64,000 bases of DNA from Flavobacterium tagetis (GCF_016735615.1 NZ_JAERSF010000002.1:620001-684000); one strand, 5' to 3'. Shown: positions 8,360 through 17,576, counted from the stretch's first letter. The notes: generated by a model not told the origin, from the letters alone. Made by a program: numbers and translations.

Positions 8360-9778
8360 ATGTCAAATTTACCAGACGAAGCTTTTAGAGATACCATTGG
8401 AACAATAGATGAAGGTGGTAAACGAAAATTTATATTTCCTAAAAAACCGTCTGGTAAATTTTATGATTATAGGAAAATTGTCAGCTATGTTTTGCTGGCA
8501 ATTTTATTCATAAATCCTTTTATTAAGGTTAATGGGAATCAGTTTATGATGTTCAATATCTTGGAACGTCGTTTTAATATTTTTGGATTCCCTTTCTGGC
8601 CACAGGATTTTTATCTCTTCGTAATTTCAATGCTTGTTGGCGTTGTATTTATAATTTTATTTACTGTTGTTTTCGGAAGAATATTTTGCGGCTGGATCTG
8701 CCCGCAGACTATTTTCCTCGAAATGGTTTTTCGTCGTATAGAATATTGGATCGATGGAGATCGTGGATCTCAGAGTCGATTAGCGAGACAGGAATGGAAT
8801 GCTGAAAAAATTAGAAAGAGAGTTCTAAAATGGACGATATTTTTCCTAATCTCTTTCCTTATTGCTAATATTTTTCTTGCGTACTTGGTAGGAAGCGATG
8901 CTTTATTCTTAATGATAGAGCAAGGTCCTGTAAAACAAGCAAGCAATTTTATTGCGCTACTTATATTTACGAGTGTTTTCTATTTCGTTTTTGTATGGTT
9001 CCGTGAACAGGTTTGTATTATTGCTTGTCCATACGGAAGATTGCAAGGTGTTCTTCTAGACAATAAATCTATAAATGTTGCTTATGATTTTGTGCGTGGA
9101 GAAAAAGAAGAAGGACGTGCAAAATTCAAAAAAAATGAAGATAGAGCATTAACTGGAAAAGGAGATTGTATTGATTGTCTTCAATGTGTTCACGTCTGCC
9201 CAATGGGAATTGACATTAGAAACGGAACGCAGTTGGAATGTACAAACTGTACAGCTTGTATAGACGAATGTGATCATATTATGGAATCTGTAGGATTGCC
9301 AAAAGGTCTTATCCGATATGCTTCTGAAGATGAAATTGCAAAAAAAGAACCTTTCAAGTTTACAGCAAGAATGAAAGGATATACAGCTGTTCTCTTCATT
9401 TTATTGAGTATTTTTGTTGGAATGCTATTTTTAAGAACAGATGTTCAGGCTGTTGTTTTACGTTTGCCAGGTCAGTTGTTCCAGCATGATGGTGAAAAAA
9501 TCAGTAATGTTTACACTTATAAAATTGTAAACAAAACAATGAAAGATTACAACGACATTCATTTCGAATTAATCGATCAAAAAGGAGAAATTAAAAACGT
9601 TGGTAAAAGACATTTTAAAGTTGCTAAAGAAGGAATTTCTCAAGGAACATTGTTTATTGAAATAGATGAAGTTTTATTAGAAAGTGATAAAACAAAAGTA
9701 AAAATAGGAGTATACAACGGTTCTGAACTTATAGAAACTACAACAACAAATTTCTTAGGGCCACGCAGTTTTAATTAA
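8360..9778 (+). CDS. ccoG: Cytochrome oxidase accessory iron-sulfur protein CcoG
   Basis: The 472-residue membrane protein is of the RdxA/FixG/CcoG type. It has membrane helices at about 40-60, 85-110, 155-175, 190-210 and 340-360, a CGWICPQT motif near residue 113, and two ferredoxin-like clusters: C270, C273, C276, C280 and C294, C297, C300, C304. The C-terminal part (about 370-472) is the periplasmic Ig-like domain of the family. CcoG is thought to reduce copper for delivery to the oxidase. It lies 10 nt after ccoP and 12 nt before fixH. Confidence 0.93.
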   Translation: MSNLPDEAFRDTIGTIDEGGKRKFIFPKKPSGKFYDYRKIVSYVLLAILFINPFIKVNGNQFMMFNILERRFNIFGFPFWPQDFYLFVISMLVGVVFIILFTVVFGRIFCGWICPQTIFLEMVFRRIEYWIDGDRGSQSRLARQEWNAEKIRKRVLKWTIFFLISFLIANIFLAYLVGSDALFLMIEQGPVKQASNFIALLIFTSVFYFVFVWFREQVCIIACPYGRLQGVLLDNKSINVAYDFVRGEKEEGRAKFKKNEDRALTGKGDCIDCLQCVHVCPMGIDIRNGTQLECTNCTACIDECDHIMESVGLPKGLIRYASEDEIAKKEPFKFTARMKGYTAVLFILLSIFVGMLFLRTDVQAVVLRLPGQLFQHDGEKISNVYTYKIVNKTMKDYNDIHFELIDQKGEIKNVGKRHFKVAKEGISQGTLFIEIDEVLLESDKTKVKIGVYNGSELIETTTTNFLGPRSFN

Positions 9779-9790
9779 AACATTTACATC

Positions 9791-10240
9791 ATGAAATTTA
9801 ATTGGGGAACAGGAATTGTCATTGCATTCGGATTGTTTATGACATTTATTTTATATTTTGTTTTTGAAGTGCAGTCAAATTCTAAATACGATAATGATTT
9901 GGTTGTTGAAGAATATTACAAACATGACACGCACTTTCAGGAAGAAATGGCAAGAATTCAGAATGCACACGATTTACAGCATAAGCCATCAATCAAATAT
10001 ACTGGAGAAGGTGTAGCAGTAATTTTTCCTGCAGGATTTGAAAGCGATAAAGTAAAAGGAAATATTCAATTGTACAGACCTTCAAATAAAAAATTTGATT
10101 TTAATACTCAAATTGCTTTAACCAATTCTGAAATCATTATTCCACAGAAAAAATTAATAAAAGGACGTTGGGATGTGAATATGGAATGGCAATATGAAGG
10201 CAAAAAATATCTCACTAAAGAAGTTATTTACGTAAACTAA
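9791..10240 (+). CDS. FixH family protein
   Basis: The 149-residue protein has an N-terminal membrane anchor (about 6-27) followed by a periplasmic domain with YDNDLVVEEYYKHD, close to the N-D-(L/Y)-V-x-x-(D/E)-Y-Y signature of FixH. FixH helps assemble the cbb3 oxidase with CcoI. It is embedded between ccoG and the SafE-like gene with gaps of 12 and 5 nt, in keeping with translation from one transcript. Confidence 0.87.
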   Translation: MKFNWGTGIVIAFGLFMTFILYFVFEVQSNSKYDNDLVVEEYYKHDTHFQEEMARIQNAHDLQHKPSIKYTGEGVAVIFPAGFESDKVKGNIQLYRPSNKKFDFNTQIALTNSEIIIPQKKLIKGRWDVNMEWQYEGKKYLTKEVIYVN

Positions 10241-10245
10241 AAATC

Positions 10246-10947
10246 ATGTTATTCTCAGCTTTCTTCTTAGGTTTAATCAGCAGTTTGCATTGCGTCGGAA
10301 TGTGTGGACCAATTGCTATGATGCTTCCTGTAGATAGGCAAAATGAAGCTAAAAGAGTGACGCAGATTATGACGTATCATTTCGGTAGATTATCAGCTTA
10401 TGCTACTATCGGATTGATTTTTGGTTTGCTTGGAAGAGGTTTTTTCTTAGCAGGACTACAGCAAAAAATGTCAATTATTATTGGTGTCATAATGATTATT
10501 GTGGTTTTAATTCCTGAGAAAAAATTTGCACAATACAATTTTTCTAAGCCAGTTTATAAAATCATTTCAAAAATTAAAACTAATCTAGGAAGTCAGTTTA
10601 AAAATAAGAGTTACAAATCTCTTTTTACAATTGGTCTTCTAAACGGTTTTTTACCATGCGGAATGGTTTATGTTGCTTTGTTTGGAGCAATTGCAATGCA
10701 AAGCGCAAGTCTTGGAGTTCTTTATATGCTTTTGTTTGGAATAGGAACGATACCGTTAATGACAGTTGTGGTTTATGTCAACTCATTATTAAAATTGCCT
10801 TTTAGAAACAAAATCCAAAAGGCAATTCCTTATGTTGCGGTTATAATTGGTGTTTTATTTATCCTTCGAGGATTGGGATTAGGAATTCCTTATATTTCTC
10901 CTTCAAACATGAGTCTTTTTGTACAGCAGACTCCAAACTGCCATTAA
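10246..10947 (+). CDS. Sulfite exporter TauE/SafE-like membrane protein of the cco cluster
   Basis: The 233-residue protein has six or so membrane helices in two repeats, with the family motifs GLISSLHCVGMCGPI near the start and GLLNGFLPCGMVYVAL near residue 130. The paired Cys residues (LHCVGMCG; LPCGMVY) are typical of the cco-linked group, sometimes called CcoH or UreH-like, which probably moves copper rather than sulfite. That role is inference from context. It is the last gene of the cco operon and converges on hemN 20 nt away, with no clear terminator between them. Confidence 0.82.
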   Translation: MLFSAFFLGLISSLHCVGMCGPIAMMLPVDRQNEAKRVTQIMTYHFGRLSAYATIGLIFGLLGRGFFLAGLQQKMSIIIGVIMIIVVLIPEKKFAQYNFSKPVYKIISKIKTNLGSQFKNKSYKSLFTIGLLNGFLPCGMVYVALFGAIAMQSASLGVLYMLLFGIGTIPLMTVVVYVNSLLKLPFRNKIQKAIPYVAVIIGVLFILRGLGLGIPYISPSNMSLFVQQTPNCH

Positions 10948-10967
10948 AAAATGTAATTTAAGATTTA

Positions 10968-12332
10968 TTATACAGTCATCGAGAACAGATTTGTTTCCGG
11001 TGACTTTCTTTTTAGATGTAAATCAAATGCCATACAAATATTACGTACAAAAGGTCTTCCTTCTTCTGTAATTTTGATTTTATTATTCTCAATAACAATT
11101 AAATTATCGTTTTCGATTTCTGTTAAAGCGATTAGAACTTCAGGAAGTTCGATAAAATTTAGAGATTCCGAAGTCCAGGAAGTTTCCAATTCGCAGGTTA
11201 AATTCAGAATATGTTTTCTAATAATAAGATCTTCATTATTTAAAATATGACCCTTTACAACAGGAAGTTTATCAGATTCCAAAATCTCATAATATTCTTC
11301 TAAGCTTTTGGTATTTTGAGCAAAACTGTACCAGCTGTCACTTATTGAAGAAACGCCTAAACCAATCATAACTTGAGTTTTGGAAGCGCTATAGCCCATA
11401 AAATTCCTATGCAGATTTCCGTTGTGAGCCGCTTTGTATAAACTATCATCAGCTAAAGCAAAATGATCCATTCCAATTTCATGATAACCATTTTGAATAA
11501 GAAGCTTTTTACCAATTTCATACAATTTTCTCTTTTCGGCGTCTTTTGGCAGGTTCTCATCATTAAAACCACGCTGTCCGTTTCCTTTTATCCAAGGCAC
11601 ATGCGCATAACTATAAAATGCCAATCTATCTGGTTTCAATGAATTCGTTTTTTCTACCGTATCTACTACATCTTCGATAGTTTGAAATGGAAGCCCAAAA
11701 ATAATATCATGTCCAATTGAAGTATAGCCAATTTCTTTTGCCCAAAAAGTTACTTTGGCAACATTATGAAACGGCTGGATTCTATTAATTGCTTTTTGAA
11801 CAGTTGCAGAGTAATCTTGTACCCCAAAACTCACTCGGCGAAAGCCTAAATCATATAGTTTTTTAAGCTGTTCGTAAGTTGTATTATTTGGATGTCCTTC
11901 AAAACTAAACTCATGATTTTCTGCTTTTACAGCATAATTAAAAATTCCGTTTATAAGGCATTCCAAATTTTCTTTTGAAAAGAATGTAGGAGTTCCTCCA
12001 CCTAAATGAATTTCTTTAATTACGGGTTTTTCAGGAAGCAAATCACAATACATTTTCCATTCTTTAAGAACTGCCTGAATGTATTTTTCTTCTACTGAAT
12101 GATTTTTGGTAATACGCTTGTTGCATCCACAGAAAGTGCACATACTTTCGCAAAAAGGAAGATGAATGTATAAACTTATTCCGTTTTTTGAATTGCTTTC
12201 AGAGAATGATTGTTTCAAAGTAGTAATCCATTTTTCTGATGTAAAGTCAGCTTCATTCCAATACGGAACAGTCGGATAGCTAGTATATCTAGGACCTGGA
12301 ACGTTGTACTTTTGAGTCAAAGAAATTTTCAT
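10968..12332 (-). CDS. hemN: Oxygen-independent coproporphyrinogen III dehydrogenase HemN
   Basis: The 454-residue radical-SAM enzyme oxidises coproporphyrinogen III to protoporphyrinogen IX without oxygen, in the cytoplasm. CESMCTFCGC carries the HemN-type cluster ligands C61, C65 and C68, with the extra C70. The N-terminal substrate-side motif GPRYTSYPT and the motif GGGTPTFF follow the true HemN pattern (length 450-460) rather than the shorter HemW. It has its own FNR-type promoter (12354-12397), so heme synthesis is tied to the same signal as the high-affinity oxidase. Confidence 0.95.
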   Translation of the reverse strand: MKISLTQKYNVPGPRYTSYPTVPYWNEADFTSEKWITTLKQSFSESNSKNGISLYIHLPFCESMCTFCGCNKRITKNHSVEEKYIQAVLKEWKMYCDLLPEKPVIKEIHLGGGTPTFFSKENLECLINGIFNYAVKAENHEFSFEGHPNNTTYEQLKKLYDLGFRRVSFGVQDYSATVQKAINRIQPFHNVAKVTFWAKEIGYTSIGHDIIFGLPFQTIEDVVDTVEKTNSLKPDRLAFYSYAHVPWIKGNGQRGFNDENLPKDAEKRKLYEIGKKLLIQNGYHEIGMDHFALADDSLYKAAHNGNLHRNFMGYSASKTQVMIGLGVSSISDSWYSFAQNTKSLEEYYEILESDKLPVVKGHILNNEDLIIRKHILNLTCELETSWTSESLNFIELPEVLIALTEIENDNLIVIENNKIKITEEGRPFVRNICMAFDLHLKRKSPETNLFSMTV

Positions 12333-12353
12333 AACGACGGATTTAGTTTACAT

Positions 12354-12361
12354 CAAAATTA
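12354..12361 (-). promoter_or_regulatory. -7 element of hemN promoter
   Basis: On the minus strand this reads TAATTTTG, a full match to TAnnTTTG and identical to the cco operon -7 box. The predicted transcript starts near 12350, about 18 nt before the ATG. Confidence 0.75.
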
Positions 12362-12383
12362 AAACTTCAAGCTAAGACATAAA

Positions 12384-12397
12384 ATGACAAATATCAT
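12384..12397 (-). promoter_or_regulatory. FNR-type operator of hemN
   Basis: On the minus strand this reads ATGATATTTGTCAT, a near-palindrome of the same class as the two cco sites. Its centre is 33 nt from the centre of the hemN -7 box, identical to the other two. Confidence 0.85.
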
Positions 12398-12401
12398 GTA
12401 A

Positions 12402-12438
12402 GAAGCAAAAAAAAGAGGCCTAAAATAGAGCCTCTTTT
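12402..12438 (-). terminator. Terminator of the gene at 12452-12928
   Basis: AAAAGAGGC at 12411-12419 pairs with 12430-12438. Read on the minus strand the stem ends in a T run. It insulates the hemN promoter from the upstream gene. Confidence 0.75.
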
Positions 12439-12451
12439 CTGAATTAAATAA

Positions 12452-12928
12452 CTAACGTGATATAGAATCTTGGATGATTTTAAGCCATTTTTTCGCAAAC
12501 TGATGATCTTGATAGACGCTAATCTGTTTGATGCGGTCATCGTCAAAATCATAGAATGGAATTATTATTTTTTTACCAGTTTCTTTTTCTTGAAAATCAA
12601 AGTCAATTTTAACAATAGCATCAGAACCTGCATCTGTTGTCGGAACTAATTTGCATGAAGCAATTGTGTTTAGATCGACATATATTGACTCTTGCTGATT
12701 TGGATTGAAATTCATTAAAATAAACTTGTTATTTTTCTGATCAATTGTCAATGTTTTATTGTTGATTGATTCTGTCAAATCAAAATCTTCTGGATGAGTT
12801 GGATTGAATCTTTTTTTAATATTTAAAATTCTCGATTTGCTTGCTGCAGATGAACGTGCAGAAAAATAGATTGGGATAGCAACAATAATTAAAATCACAA
12901 TACCCATTATTGTGGTAGTAGTTTCCAT
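12452..12928 (-). CDS. Single-pass membrane protein of unknown function
   Basis: I do not recognise this 158-residue protein. It has one hydrophobic helix at about 8-24 followed by SARSSAASKSR (positive side in), then a soluble domain rich in alternating hydrophobic residues and aromatic/acidic turns such as FYDFDDDRIK, which suggests beta structure. The C-terminus ends with a predicted helix, FAKKWLKIIQD. It has its own terminator and lies between hemN and another small unknown gene. The coding region is supported by length and its terminator. Confidence 0.65.
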   Translation of the reverse strand: METTTTIMGIVILIIVAIPIYFSARSSAASKSRILNIKKRFNPTHPEDFDLTESINNKTLTIDQKNNKFILMNFNPNQQESIYVDLNTIASCKLVPTTDAGSDAIVKIDFDFQEKETGKKIIIPFYDFDDDRIKQISVYQDHQFAKKWLKIIQDSISR

Positions 12929-13033
12929 GATGTTTTTAATGTAATAAATAAATGATATGCAAAACAGTTTTCGGTTTGAAAACAGTTAAGTGTGATGAAG
13001 AATAGATCTTCTAATGAAAAATCAAGTATTTAT

Positions 13034-13381
13034 TTACCAGAAAAAATGGAAAGCATAGAGTATGACTAAAACCTTTTTACTTTGAGTATTAAAGAGTTTA
13101 GTATATGCTGTAGTGTGTGTAACGGTTTGATGTTGTGGAATAAGCGGTAAAAGGCTGTCAAAACATTTAATTATTCCGGTAGGATTTGTTTTGATATTTG
13201 CCGCAAGCTGATAGTTTCCTTGTGGCTGTATAAATGCAGACGAATCAGGAATATCTTTGCAGAAATTGGTATCAGATTTTTCCGTCTCAATTACGTGTAC
13301 AGAAGATTGGTCTGCCTGATAAGCAAACAACCCTGCAAGTATAAGTGTAATAAGAATAACGGTTTTACGAATCCAATTCAT
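13034..13381 (-). CDS. Small exported protein of unknown function
   Basis: This is a 115-residue protein not recognised. It begins with a basic N-terminus and a hydrophobic segment (about 7-20, VILITLILAGLFAYQ) that could be a signal peptide or anchor. The rest has two cysteines (NFCKD and IIKCFD) and no clear motif. A second hydrophobic stretch ends the protein (VLVILYAFHFFW). Confidence is moderate because there is no family match and no clear promoter. Confidence 0.5.
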   Translation of the reverse strand: MNWIRKTVILITLILAGLFAYQADQSSVHVIETEKSDTNFCKDIPDSSAFIQPQGNYQLAANIKTNPTGIIKCFDSLLPLIPQHQTVTHTTAYTKLFNTQSKKVLVILYAFHFFW

Positions 13382-13440
13382 GTCGGCGAATTTAAGTCAT
13401 AAAACGCAATTAAAGAAATTTTATAGAATTAATTAACACT

Positions 13441-13472
13441 CAAAAAAAAGTCCTCAGCTTAACTGAGGACTT
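13441..13472 (-). terminator. Terminator of the DoxX gene
   Basis: A perfect 10-bp stem (13448-13457 with 13463-13472) has a 5-nt loop, followed on the minus strand by a T run (13442-13448). Confidence 0.85.
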
Positions 13473-13478
13473 ATGAGG

Positions 13479-13901
13479 TTATTGTTGCATTTTAAAATAA
13501 TAATCTGCTGAATGTTTACCGCTTCCATAAAACAGGAAGAATATGCAGACTAATAAAACGACTATAGCTAAAACTAAACTTTCGGAATGCATTCTTCCCA
13601 TAGAGTTGACAAGAACGGCACCAAATAAAATAGGTAATTGAGCCGCGATTGCCCATCTGGTCAAAAGCCCAAAAATAATCATTATACCACCAATCATGTG
13701 GGCAGGAGCAATGTAATGCAGCATAAACATGCCTCCGCCATACTTGTCGATAGGGGAAATCAAATCATGCAGGTATTGAACATTGGTGACGAAAGAGACA
13801 CCTTTCATAAATAAAAATCCACCCAAAACAATACGTACTAAATCAACTGGTAAATAAGTGTGCGAATTCGCCCATTTATTCAAACTTTTTACATTTTCCA
13901 T
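13479..13901 (-). CDS. DoxX family membrane protein
   Basis: This is a 140-residue integral membrane protein with four helices. DLVRIVLGGFLFMKGVSF near residue 20 and the HMIGGIMIIFGLLTRWAA-like segment near 70-85 are typical of DoxX/DoxD-like proteins. Their biochemical role in Bacteroidota is not settled; links to quinone or oxidative-stress functions are known only for relatives. It is a single-gene unit with its own terminator. Confidence 0.83.
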   Translation of the reverse strand: MENVKSLNKWANSHTYLPVDLVRIVLGGFLFMKGVSFVTNVQYLHDLISPIDKYGGGMFMLHYIAPAHMIGGIMIIFGLLTRWAIAAQLPILFGAVLVNSMGRMHSESLVLAIVVLLVCIFFLFYGSGKHSADYYFKMQQ

Positions 13902-14023
13902 GATGTTGTGTGATTAAAAATTATACACTAAGTTACTAATTTTTAGTGATATGTGTATTTTTAACGAATGAAAAATAGTTTTTTTGCTTTTTATTTAACG
14001 TCTTGCTGCCAATTCTTAAATCG

Positions 14024-15652
14024 CTAGACCTGAATGACTCCCAAATTGAATGGTTTTTGAATAGGAGCGTGATTAGCCGCTTCAATTCCAATAGAAATCC
14101 AATTACGAGTTTCTAGTGGATCTATGATGGCATCTGTCCAAAGTCTCGATGCGGCATAATAAGGAGAGGTCTGCTCATCATAACGTGCTTTTATTTTATT
14201 GAATAATTCGGTTTCTTTTGCTTCATCGACAGTTTCTCCTTTTGCTTTAAGCGAAGAAGCCTCAATTTGCGCTAATACTTTTGCGGCTTGAGTTCCACCC
14301 ATTACAGCAAGTTCTGCGCTTGGCCAAGCAAATATTAATCGAGGATCATAAGCTTTTCCACACATAGCATAGTTTCCTGCTCCGTATGAATTTCCGACAA
14401 TAACTGTAAATTTTGGAACAACTGAATTGCTTACGGCATTTACCATTTTGGCGCCGTCTTTAATAATTCCGCCATGTTCAGATTTTGAACCTACCATGAA
14501 ACCAGTAACATCTTGTAAAAACACCAATGGAATTTTTTTCTGGTTGCAATTGGCAATAAAACGAGTAGCTTTATCGGCACTGTCAGAATAAATAACACCG
14601 CCAAACTGCATTTCTCCTTTTTTGGTTTTGACCACTTTTCTTTGGTTGGCAATAATCCCTACAGCCCAGCCATCAATTCTGGCATAACCTGTAATGAGAG
14701 ATTGTCCGTAACCTTCTTTGTAAGCTTCAAATTCTGAATTATCAACCAGACGCTTAATGATTTCCATCATATCGTATTGTTCGGTTCTAGCTTTTGGAAG
14801 GATTCCGTAAATGTCATTTGGTTCTAATGCCGGTTTTTCCGATTTGATTCGGCTATAGCCTGCTTTATCAAAATCACCAATTTTATCTACAATATTTTTG
14901 ATTTTATCTAAAGCATCTTTATCGTCTTTGGCTTTATAATCGGTAACGCCTGAAATTTCGCAATGTGTTGTTGCGCCACCTAAAGTTTCATTATCGATTG
15001 TTTCTCCAATAGCAGCTTTTACTAAATAACTTCCAGCAAGAAAAATACTTCCAGTTTTGTCAACTATCAGAGCTTCGTCGCTCATAATTGGCAGATAGGC
15101 ACCTCCAGCAACACAGCTTCCCATAACGGCAGCAATTTGGGTAATTCCCATACTGCTCATTTGAGCATTGTTTCTAAAGATACGCCCGAAATGTTCTTTA
15201 TCAGGAAAAATTTCATCTTGCATTGGCAGATAAACTCCTGCGCTATCCACAAGATAAATAATTGGAAGTCGGTTTTCCATTGCGATTTCTTGTGCGCGAA
15301 GGTTTTTCTTTCCTGTTATCGGAAACCAAGCTCCAGCTTTTACAGTAGCATCATTGGCGACTACAATGCATTGTTTTCCTCTGATGAAGCCAATTTTTAC
15401 CACAACACCTCCCGAAGGGCATCCGCCGTGTTCTGGATACATTCCTTCACCGGCAAAACCTCCAATTTCAATACTTTTAGAATTTTCATCCAATAAATAG
15501 GCAATTCTTTCGCGAGCTGTCATTTTTCCTTCAGCATGCAGTTTTTCGATTCTTTTTTCGCCTCCGCCCAATTTTACTTTTGCGAATTTTTGTTTTAGTT
15601 CAGAAAGAAGTAATTTATTGTGATCTTCGTTTTTATTGAAGTTTAAATCCAT
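14024..15652 (-). CDS. Acyl-CoA carboxylase beta (carboxyltransferase) subunit
   Basis: The 542-residue protein is a biotin-dependent carboxyltransferase of the propionyl/methylcrotonyl-CoA type. It transfers carboxyl from carboxybiotin to an acyl-CoA. The N-half has GKMTARERIAYLLD and GGAYLPIMSDEAL; the C-half has QDVTGFMVG and GNSYGAGNYAMCG, which form the oxyanion-hole glycines. The pattern (GMYPEHGG, ending in a C-terminal LGVIQV) is closest to methylcrotonyl-CoA carboxylase beta, used in leucine breakdown. No biotin carboxylase (alpha) gene is adjacent, so the substrate cannot be fixed from context. Confidence 0.88.
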   Translation of the reverse strand: MDLNFNKNEDHNKLLLSELKQKFAKVKLGGGEKRIEKLHAEGKMTARERIAYLLDENSKSIEIGGFAGEGMYPEHGGCPSGGVVVKIGFIRGKQCIVVANDATVKAGAWFPITGKKNLRAQEIAMENRLPIIYLVDSAGVYLPMQDEIFPDKEHFGRIFRNNAQMSSMGITQIAAVMGSCVAGGAYLPIMSDEALIVDKTGSIFLAGSYLVKAAIGETIDNETLGGATTHCEISGVTDYKAKDDKDALDKIKNIVDKIGDFDKAGYSRIKSEKPALEPNDIYGILPKARTEQYDMMEIIKRLVDNSEFEAYKEGYGQSLITGYARIDGWAVGIIANQRKVVKTKKGEMQFGGVIYSDSADKATRFIANCNQKKIPLVFLQDVTGFMVGSKSEHGGIIKDGAKMVNAVSNSVVPKFTVIVGNSYGAGNYAMCGKAYDPRLIFAWPSAELAVMGGTQAAKVLAQIEASSLKAKGETVDEAKETELFNKIKARYDEQTSPYYAASRLWTDAIIDPLETRNWISIGIEAANHAPIQKPFNLGVIQV

Positions 15653-15746
15653 GGTATAGTATTGATTTGATAAAATAGTGTTGGCTAATTTACAAAATCA
15701 ATTGAAATAAACGAGTTGCTTTGTGAATTAAGAAATAGTATTAAAT

Positions 15747-15773
15747 AAAAAAACATCCCTTCAATGGATGTTT
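15747..15773 (-). terminator. Terminator of the LpxD-like gene
   Basis: AAACATCC at 15751-15758 pairs with 15766-15773 around a 7-nt loop. On the minus strand a T run follows. Confidence 0.8.
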
Positions 15774-15797
15774 CTTTATTAAGGTTTTTAATTAAGA

Positions 15798-16802
15798 TTA
15801 TTTTTTAGGACCACAAACCATTTGTTTAAGCAAAGCCCATTGTTTTAAAGCATCACGAGCTTCAACGGCAGGGTACCCAAGCATTGTTTTTCCTGCAGGA
15901 ACATCTCCGGTAACGCCAGATCCGGCACCAATTATGGCACCATCTCCAATTGTAGTGTGGTCTTTTATAGAAGCGCTTCCGCCAATAATAACTCCGTTTC
16001 CTAAGGTTACAGAACCTGCTAAACCACTGTTTCCAGCCATAATGCAGAACTTGCCTAATTTACTATTATGTCCAATCTGGACTAAATTGTCAATTTTGCA
16101 TCCGTCGCCAAGAATTGTAGAGCTGAATTTTCCTCGGTCCACACAAGAATTTGCGCCAATTTCAACTCCATTTCCTATGATAACATTTCCAATTTGCGGA
16201 ATCTTTACCAATCCTTTTTCTGTACAAGGACGAAATCCAAAACCATCTGCACCAATTGTTGCGTTTGGGTGAATAATGCATTCGCTTCCGATATGACAAC
16301 GTTCACGAATAACAGTTCCAGACCAGATAATCGTGTTTCTTCCGATTGTACATTCGTCTAAAATGGTCACATTAGGATAAACTACGGTATTAGCGCCAAT
16401 TTCTACTTTTGGGCCAATGTAGCAGCCAGCGCCAATTTTAGCACCTTCACCAATTATAGCGGTTTCGTCTATAGTGGCTGTTTTATGAATGTTGTTATGA
16501 AAGATTGGGGCAGGGGGAGCAAAAAGGGCAAGGATTTGTGACATTGCCAAATCGGCATTTTTTACTTTTATAAAAGCGCGGTTCTCTCCAGGCTCTATTG
16601 AAATATCTTCGTTTACAACTGCAATGGAAGCATTAGATGTCGACCAGTATTTTTCGTATTTTTTATTTCCGATAAATGAGATTTCCGAAGTCGTTGCTTT
16701 TTCTAATTGTTCTGTTGCAGTTACGCTTTGTGAAGTACTGCCGTAAATTACACCATTAATAACTTCGCTAATTTCTTGAATTGAATAGGATCTCATTGAC
16801 AA
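15798..16802 (-). CDS. lpxD: UDP-3-O-acylglucosamine N-acyltransferase, LpxD-like
   Basis: The 334-residue protein has an N-terminal uridine-binding domain (about 1-105) and then a long left-handed beta-helix of hexapeptide repeats (I/V-G-x-G/N-x pattern, about 110-300). IDNLVQIGHN holds the catalytic His expected in LpxD. It adds the N-linked hydroxyacyl chain in lipid A synthesis, in the cytoplasm. The length matches LpxD (about 340). It is not next to other lipid A genes here, and Flavobacteria may carry a second lpxD, so it could be a paralogue. Starts at M1 or M3 are both possible. Confidence 0.83.
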   Translation of the reverse strand: MSMRSYSIQEISEVINGVIYGSTSQSVTATEQLEKATTSEISFIGNKKYEKYWSTSNASIAVVNEDISIEPGENRAFIKVKNADLAMSQILALFAPPAPIFHNNIHKTATIDETAIIGEGAKIGAGCYIGPKVEIGANTVVYPNVTILDECTIGRNTIIWSGTVIRERCHIGSECIIHPNATIGADGFGFRPCTEKGLVKIPQIGNVIIGNGVEIGANSCVDRGKFSSTILGDGCKIDNLVQIGHNSKLGKFCIMAGNSGLAGSVTLGNGVIIGGSASIKDHTTIGDGAIIGAGSGVTGDVPAGKTMLGYPAVEARDALKQWALLKQMVCGPKK

Positions 16803-17129
16803 ATTTTAATCGACTAAAGGGTTATTTTTTGCCAAATAAAATGAATTAGATTTTAATTACCTAATTATTTTTTTACGTTTCTTAATAAATGTTTAAAATA
16901 AGATGGTAATTTTTATAAAATTAACATTCAGTGTATTAATTTAATGAGGGTTTTTTAATAAACTGAGTAATATATGCTTGGGTATTTTGTTTAGAATAAT
17001 TGGAAAGTTAGTATAGAAAATAAATAATTTAATTGTTAGGTTATCGCTTACATTTGTTTTGTTAAATCATTTATAGTGAGGGTTTAATAAAAAAAAGCGA
17101 TTCGTTTTAATGAACCGCTTTTTGATGTA
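16803..17129. other. Non-coding gap with no recognised feature apart from the terminator at its right end
   Basis: This AT-rich 327-nt gap lies between the LpxD-like gene and msrB. Apart from the terminator at 17092-17123 I see no open frame, palindrome or repeat. It must contain the LpxD-like promoter (minus strand), but no clear TAnnTTTG box stands out. Confidence 0.4.
17092..17123 (-). terminator. Terminator of msrB
   Basis: A stem of about 12 bp with one mismatch has a loop of T/A bases. A minus-strand T run (17090-17096) follows the stop at 17130. Confidence 0.75.
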
Positions 17130-17576
17130 TTATTCTTTGATTTTTGATAAAGAAACTGCGTTAATGCAGTAGCGTAAACCACTTGGAGGTGGACCATCAG
17201 GAAAAATGTGTCCTAAATGCGAATCGCAAACATTACAAGTTACTTCAACACGAATCATTCCGTGAGATCTATCAGCGTGATATCCAACCGCATTTTCTTT
17301 TACGGGTTGTGTAAAAGAGGGCCATCCTGTTCCAGATTCGAACTTTTCGCTGGCATCAAACAACAAAGTGCCACAGCATTTACATTCGTAAATTCCAGGT
17401 TCAAACAAACTGCACATTTCTGAGCTAAAAGATCTTTCAGTTCCCTTTAAACGCGTAACCTGAAATTCTTCTGGAGTTAGAATTTGTTTCCATTCTTCAT
17501 CCGTTTTCTCCACTCTTTTGTCTGGAGCTGGATTTCCTTTATTTGTAAAATGAATTACATCTGCCCATTTTATCAT
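17130..17576 (-). CDS. msrB: Peptide-methionine (R)-S-oxide reductase MsrB
   Basis: The 148-residue cytoplasmic enzyme repairs methionine-R-sulfoxide in proteins. Its structural zinc site comprises C65 and C68 (YECKCCG) plus C114 and C117 (CNVCDSHLGH). The catalytic cysteine is C137 in RYCINAVSL. GTGWPSF is the usual substrate-side loop. The length is normal and no MsrA domain is fused. It is a single gene with its own terminator. Confidence 0.94.
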   Translation of the reverse strand: MIKWADVIHFTNKGNPAPDKRVEKTDEEWKQILTPEEFQVTRLKGTERSFSSEMCSLFEPGIYECKCCGTLLFDASEKFESGTGWPSFTQPVKENAVGYHADRSHGMIRVEVTCNVCDSHLGHIFPDGPPPSGLRYCINAVSLSKIKE

